The position numbers and the translations under genes are program-made. The notes under the pieces were generated by a model. It saw nothing but the letters and a program-made list of their open reading frames with translations, was not told the DNA's origin and did not search any database. 9,422 nucleotides of DNA. Source: Opitutales bacterium. GTDB taxonomy: Bacteria > Verrucomicrobiota > Verrucomicrobiia > Opitutales > Oceanipulchritudinaceae. Positions 6,179 through 9,422 of the stretch are shown here, one piece after another. The stretch covers positions 1 through 9,422 of the forward strand of contig SKLD01000498.1 of the NCBI GenBank assembly GCA_007123395.1, read 5' to 3'. Positions within the stretch are counted from its first letter, which is position 1. Every line of letters begins with the position of its first letter.

Positions 6179-7189
6179 TCAGGGAGCCTCTTGCCACTGC
6201 CAGCCGTTGTCCGGGACGAAACGCCAGCGACCGTCCGCGCCGCCGTCCGCCACCCAGCCGGCTTCGGCGTCATAAGCCCATGGGTGCAACGCGGCGGACT
6301 GAAAAACCCAAGAATCCCACCGCAGATCATACAAGTAGGCACCGTCCGCCTCCGCCGCATGCACGTAGCGGAAGCCGGCGACGGGGCTGTAAACCCATTT
6401 CCCGTCCACCGGATACATCCACCCGAAGGCGGGCGAATAATACCATCCGTCGCCCGCCTCGAACGCGTGCGCCCAGTCCATTCGCCCGTCGCTCACATAA
6501 AACGTCCACGTCACTTGGTGCGTCGTCGTGCCGCCGCCGTGCGCCGCGCGCAGTTCCCCGTAGAACTCCACCGTCACCTCGTAGCGGCCGGGCTGCGTAA
6601 AGGCGGTATTGTAGTGACCATGAAAACCGGCACGCAGCCCTTCAAACCGGTCGTCGTCCCCGATGCCGTCGCGCGTCGTGAAGATCCAAGTCAGTTGCTC
6701 CAAGCCCTCCGTATACCACATCGCGAAGTGGCCGCCGCGCTCCGGACCGGTGCCTTCCACAGAAACCAAGCGCATCGCTTTCTCGCCGCGCCCGTTGACC
6801 CCGCCGACCCCGCCGAGGAAGACGCCCGGTTCCTGCCGCTGCGTCCCGAGGCCGAGGTATAGGAAATCGTCCCAAGTGAGATGGGAGGGCAGCGTGTCCG
6901 GCAGCACCCATACCGTCTCGCCGGGATCGGCGAGGGCACCGAATTGCGCCGAGGTGATCTCACGCCGGTATTCCGGCCCCACCCACAGAACGGTGCTCTC
7001 CGCCGGAAGCGCCCGCTGGTCGTCGAAGTCCCAAACATAGCTGTACCAGCCCGTATCCGGATCGTAGTGCGCACCGAGGTCGTAGTGGCCTGCCCGGAGC
7101 ACCTCGTAGCCGGACGCCGCGTCGGCCCACGCCAGAGCAAGGAGGGCCGCCGCCGTGCCATAGGATTGCTGCATTGACACCCGGAACAT
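6179..7189 (-). CDS. Secreted choice-of-anchor M type protein with Trp/Tyr-rich C-terminal repeats
   Basis: The protein has 336 residues from ATG 7189. Residues 1-26 form a signal peptide (hydrophobic TAAALLALAW, then ADAASG), so it is exported. Residues about 30-210 match the pattern I know from choice-of-anchor M / surface-anchored repeat (TIGR03769-like) domains: GHYDLGAHYD (35-43), STVLWVGPE, ETVWVLPDT, FLYLGLGTQ, PGVFLGGV, LVSVEGTG, HFAMWYTEG, and FHGHYNTAFTQPGRYEVTVEF (189-209). The paired histidines H35/H41 and H190/H192 are candidates for metal binding. Residues about 245-336 are a Trp/Tyr-rich repeat tail (GWYYSPAFGWMYP, KWVYSPVAGFRYVH, SWVFQSAALHPWAYD, GWV), probably a surface or envelope-attachment module. 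ATG 7189 is chosen because it gives the signal peptide; AAGGAG (7211-7206) is 16 bases upstream, which is long. The divergent ZnuD-like receptor suggests a role in metal, probably zinc, capture. Confidence 0.88.
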   Translation of the reverse strand: MFRVSMQQSYGTAAALLALAWADAASGYEVLRAGHYDLGAHYDPDTGWYSYVWDFDDQRALPAESTVLWVGPEYRREITSAQFGALADPGETVWVLPDTLPSHLTWDDFLYLGLGTQRQEPGVFLGGVGGVNGRGEKAMRLVSVEGTGPERGGHFAMWYTEGLEQLTWIFTTRDGIGDDDRFEGLRAGFHGHYNTAFTQPGRYEVTVEFYGELRAAHGGGTTTHQVTWTFYVSDGRMDWAHAFEAGDGWYYSPAFGWMYPVDGKWVYSPVAGFRYVHAAEADGAYLYDLRWDSWVFQSAALHPWAYDAEAGWVADGGADGRWRFVPDNGWQWQEAP

Positions 7190-7205
7190 CGAAAACGAGC
7201 GTGAG

Positions 7206-7211
7206 CTCCTT
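7206..7211 (-). promoter_or_regulatory. Shine-Dalgarno-like AAGGAG for anchor M gene
   Basis: AAGGAG on the minus strand lies 16 bases before ATG 7189. No start codon in frame is closer, so the spacing is unusually long. It supports the direction and approximate start of the gene only weakly. Confidence 0.4.
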
Positions 7212-7219
7212 CTTCTCTT

Positions 7220-7236
7220 TTGCAAGTGATTTGCAA
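7220..7236. promoter_or_regulatory. Candidate Fur-superfamily (Zur/Fur-type) operator
   Basis: TTGCAAGTGATTTGCAA is an inverted repeat centred on 7228. The core TGCAAGT-G-ATTTGCA has the 7-1-7 layout of Fur-family boxes, with 6 of 7 half-site positions symmetric, and the outer T/A pair extends it. It lies at the junction of a divergent secreted metal-type protein and a ZnuD-like receptor, where a zinc regulator would be expected. Two facts temper the call: the sequence is not the E. coli Zur consensus, and the site overlaps the only plausible start codons of the receptor gene. Confidence 0.45.
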
Positions 7237-9412
7237 TAAAACAGCCGCGCCCGCGCCGCCCGCAGTCCGCCCGACAGCCCTCGTCCGCCGTCTCGGCGGC
7301 CTTCTCTCCCTGTGCCTGTGTCTCGCCGCCGCCGCCGATGAAACAGCCGACGACGCCATCCACGAGCTGGACCCACTCGAGGCCCGCGCCCGCGCCGAAG
7401 CCGCTCCGCGCCAAGCGCTCGCCCTCGGCCTCACCCGCGACATCGAGGGCGATGAACTCGCCGAACGCCTCTCACCCGCCCTCGCCGACCTTCTCGCGTG
7501 GGAGCCCGGCGTGACGGCCAGCTTTTACTCCCCCGCCGCAAGCCGCCCTGTCGTCCGCGGACTCGACGGCTACCGCGTGGGCGTCTTCGAAAACCGCCTC
7601 GGCACGGGCGACGTCTCCGACACCAGCCCCGATCACGCCGTCGCCATGGATCCCGTCTTCATGCGCCGGGTAACCGTCTACAAGGGAACCCCCGCCCTGC
7701 GATTCGGCGGCGCGGCCATCGGCGGCGCGGTCGATGTCGACGGCGGCCGGATTCCGCACCCGGACGACGAACCGAGCACCCGCTTGCTCGCACACGCCGA
7801 GACGGTCAACAACGGCCGCCTCGCCGCCCTCGAACACACCGCCGCGGCGGGAACCTGGCTTCTGCGGGCACAGGCGCTCTACCGCGAGGCCGGCGACTAC
7901 AAAATCCCCGGCCGCGCCCGCACCGATACTTACCACGAGGCCAATCGCATCCGCCTACCGCCGACAGTGCCCGCCCCCGCCCCCAACCCGGAGGGCCGCG
8001 TGCCCAACACCGGCCTGCGCACGCGGTCCGCTGGCCTCGGCAAGCTCGTCCCCGCGCGCGGCTGGGAAATCGGCGCCGCCCTCAATGCCTACCTCACCGA
8101 GTACGGCGTGCCCATCGACGGCCATGCCCACGGCAACCCTTTCTCCGAACCCGGCGAGACCGCGCCAAGCCCCTTCGACCCCGTCCGCATCGACCTCGAA
8201 AACTTCCGCTTTCTCGCCACCGCCCGCCGCCCCGCGTGCGGCGACGGGACAACCCTCGACACCCGCGCGCGCCTCTCCCGCTTTCGCCAAGACGAACGCG
8301 AGGGAGCGTTTCTCACCAACAGCTTCCGGCGCACCGAGGCGGAGGCGCGGGGCGAAGTGCTGCACACCGCGCGGACCGGCGGCCTGCTCTCCGGCGGGCT
8401 CTCCGCCTTCCGCGCCGACTACCGCAACCGCAACACGAGCTACTTCCTCGGTCGCCCCTTCGAGGACACCCTCACCAGCCGCGACCATGGCGGTGCCCTC
8501 TTCGCTCTCGGCGAGCAACCGTTCGGCGGACGCTGGATTGCCGAAGCCGGGGCACACCTCGGCCTCCGCCACGCCGAGCGGCGCGACCCGCCCGAAGGCT
8601 TCCCCGACAACCTCCGCTCGCGCCGGTTCGCCACCCTCAGCACCGCCGCCGGGCTGCGCCTCCACCTCACCCCCGCGCTCGAGTTGAGCCTGCACCTCGC
8701 CGAAGCCCGCCGCAGCCCCGCCAGTGAGGAACTCTTCATCGAGGCCCCGCACGAAGCCACCGGCATCTACCGCATCCCCGACCCCGCCCTACGGCATGAG
8801 CGGGTCCGCAGCGTCGAAGCCGTCGCCCGCTACGAGGGCGAGCGCCTCTTCCTCCAGGCCAACGCTTTTGTCCGCGACTTCGACGGCTTTATCTACCTCC
8901 GCAACCAAGGCTTCGAAATAGAAGGCCTCGTCGCCTACCGCCACGTGCAGAGCCCCGCACGCTTCCACGGCCTCGAGGGCATCGCCCGGTTTACGCTCTG
9001 GAGCGAAGCGGAACGGTCCGTCCACCTCCAAGTCGACGCCGACCTCCTGCGCGGGCAGGACCGCGGACGCGACCAACCCCTCCCGCGCATTCCCCCCGCA
9101 CGCGCTTCCCTCCGCCTCGCCGCCGAAACCGGCGTCTTCGCCGCCCACCTCGAAGTCCGCCGCGCCTTCGCCCAAAACCGCGTCCCCGACTCCGTCTTCG
9201 GCACCCTCGCCTACCAAGCCCCGACCCCCGCCTACACCCTCCTCAACGCCGGACTGCGCCTGCCGCTCGACGCCCGCGGCTCCCGCCTCCACCTCACCCT
9301 CCGTGGCGAAAACCTCCTCAACCGCGAAGCTCGACACCACCCCTCCTTCCTCAAAGACATCGCCCCCCTCCCCGGCCGCAGCCTCCGCGCCGGCATCGAA
9401 TGGACCTTCTGA
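7226..9412 (+). CDS. TonB-dependent outer-membrane receptor, ZnuD-like (zinc uptake family)
   Basis: Read from GTG 7226 the protein has 728 residues; TTG 7220 would add two. No ATG is available, since an in-frame stop lies at 7202-7204. A signal peptide (RRLGGLLSLCLCLAAAADE, about 21-39) is followed by a TonB box-like ELDPL (47-51). The plug is residues about 75-177, with SRPVVRGLDGYRVGVFEN, TSPDHAVAMDP, VYKGTPALRFG and AIGGAVDVDGGRIP. Barrel signatures of the ZnuD family follow: YGVPIDGHAHGNP (293-305), SEELFIEAPHEATGIYRIPDP (from 500), and near the end NLLNREARHHPSFLKDIAPLPGR. The last residue is Phe (EWTF), as usual for outer-membrane beta-barrels. The family imports zinc, and in some members haem, across the outer membrane using TonB energy. 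The YGVP loop, often His-rich in ZnuD, has only HAH here, so the exact substrate is less certain than the family. Confidence 0.9.
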   Translation: MICNKTAAPAPPAVRPTALVRRLGGLLSLCLCLAAAADETADDAIHELDPLEARARAEAAPRQALALGLTRDIEGDELAERLSPALADLLAWEPGVTASFYSPAASRPVVRGLDGYRVGVFENRLGTGDVSDTSPDHAVAMDPVFMRRVTVYKGTPALRFGGAAIGGAVDVDGGRIPHPDDEPSTRLLAHAETVNNGRLAALEHTAAAGTWLLRAQALYREAGDYKIPGRARTDTYHEANRIRLPPTVPAPAPNPEGRVPNTGLRTRSAGLGKLVPARGWEIGAALNAYLTEYGVPIDGHAHGNPFSEPGETAPSPFDPVRIDLENFRFLATARRPACGDGTTLDTRARLSRFRQDEREGAFLTNSFRRTEAEARGEVLHTARTGGLLSGGLSAFRADYRNRNTSYFLGRPFEDTLTSRDHGGALFALGEQPFGGRWIAEAGAHLGLRHAERRDPPEGFPDNLRSRRFATLSTAAGLRLHLTPALELSLHLAEARRSPASEELFIEAPHEATGIYRIPDPALRHERVRSVEAVARYEGERLFLQANAFVRDFDGFIYLRNQGFEIEGLVAYRHVQSPARFHGLEGIARFTLWSEAERSVHLQVDADLLRGQDRGRDQPLPRIPPARASLRLAAETGVFAAHLEVRRAFAQNRVPDSVFGTLAYQAPTPAYTLLNAGLRLPLDARGSRLHLTLRGENLLNREARHHPSFLKDIAPLPGRSLRAGIEWTF

Positions 9413-9422
9413 AGCCGCACCA

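Noticed and set aside
7190..7414. Upstream extension of the anchor M frame to 7414
   Set aside because: It would be antisense to the receptor's signal peptide region and would bury the signal peptide inside the protein.
1..9422. tRNA, rRNA, CRISPR array, insertion sequence or phage genes
   Set aside because: I saw no regularly spaced repeats, transposase or integrase motifs, or tRNA-like cloverleaf with conserved arms on either strand.

Overview
The window is high-GC bacterial DNA, densely coded and with short gaps. It probably comes from the Verrucomicrobiota, most likely an Opitutae-like lineage. That placement is inferred from one feature: a secreted protein ending in Trp/Tyr-rich 'YSP..GW.Y' repeats, a C-terminal style I associate with that group. 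No rRNA or marker phylogeny is available to confirm it. A cell with an outer membrane is certain, because there is a TonB-dependent receptor.

Layout from left to right: (1) a subtilisin-family (S8) serine protease on the minus strand, cut at its C-terminus by the window edge (1-1498); (2) a 361-base gap with hairpins, an A9 tract and copy A of a dispersed palindromic repeat; (3) a HAD-superfamily phosphatase/phosphomutase on the minus strand (1860-2567), divergent by 51 bases from (4) a Nif3/DUF34 metal-centre protein on the plus strand (2619-3374); (5) a 139-base convergent gap with copy B of the repeat; (6) a minus-strand run, in transcription order, of a choice-of-anchor M type secreted protein (7189-6179), prfB encoding release factor RF2 (6080-4934), and a conserved possible circularly permuted ATP-grasp protein (4941-3514); (7) a TonB-dependent receptor of the ZnuD-like zinc family on the plus strand (about 7226-9412), divergent from the anchor M gene.

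Two points matter most. First, prfB is not one uninterrupted frame. It starts at 6080, reads 25 codons, meets an in-frame TGA at codon 26 in a near-canonical Shine-Dalgarno/CTT TGA C context, and continues in the +1 frame, which is the classical autoregulatory programmed frameshift. Second, the ZnuD-like receptor and the secreted anchor M protein are divergent and separated by about 30-36 bases. A 17-base inverted repeat, TTGCAAGTGATTTGCAA, sits at this junction and has the 7-1-7 geometry of Fur-superfamily operators. Together they look like a metal-responsive (probably zinc) outer-membrane uptake module.

The two larger gaps share a 34-base sequence (32/34 identical) that folds into the same hairpin, with one pair switching from C-G to U-G. 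This suggests a structured dispersed intergenic element.
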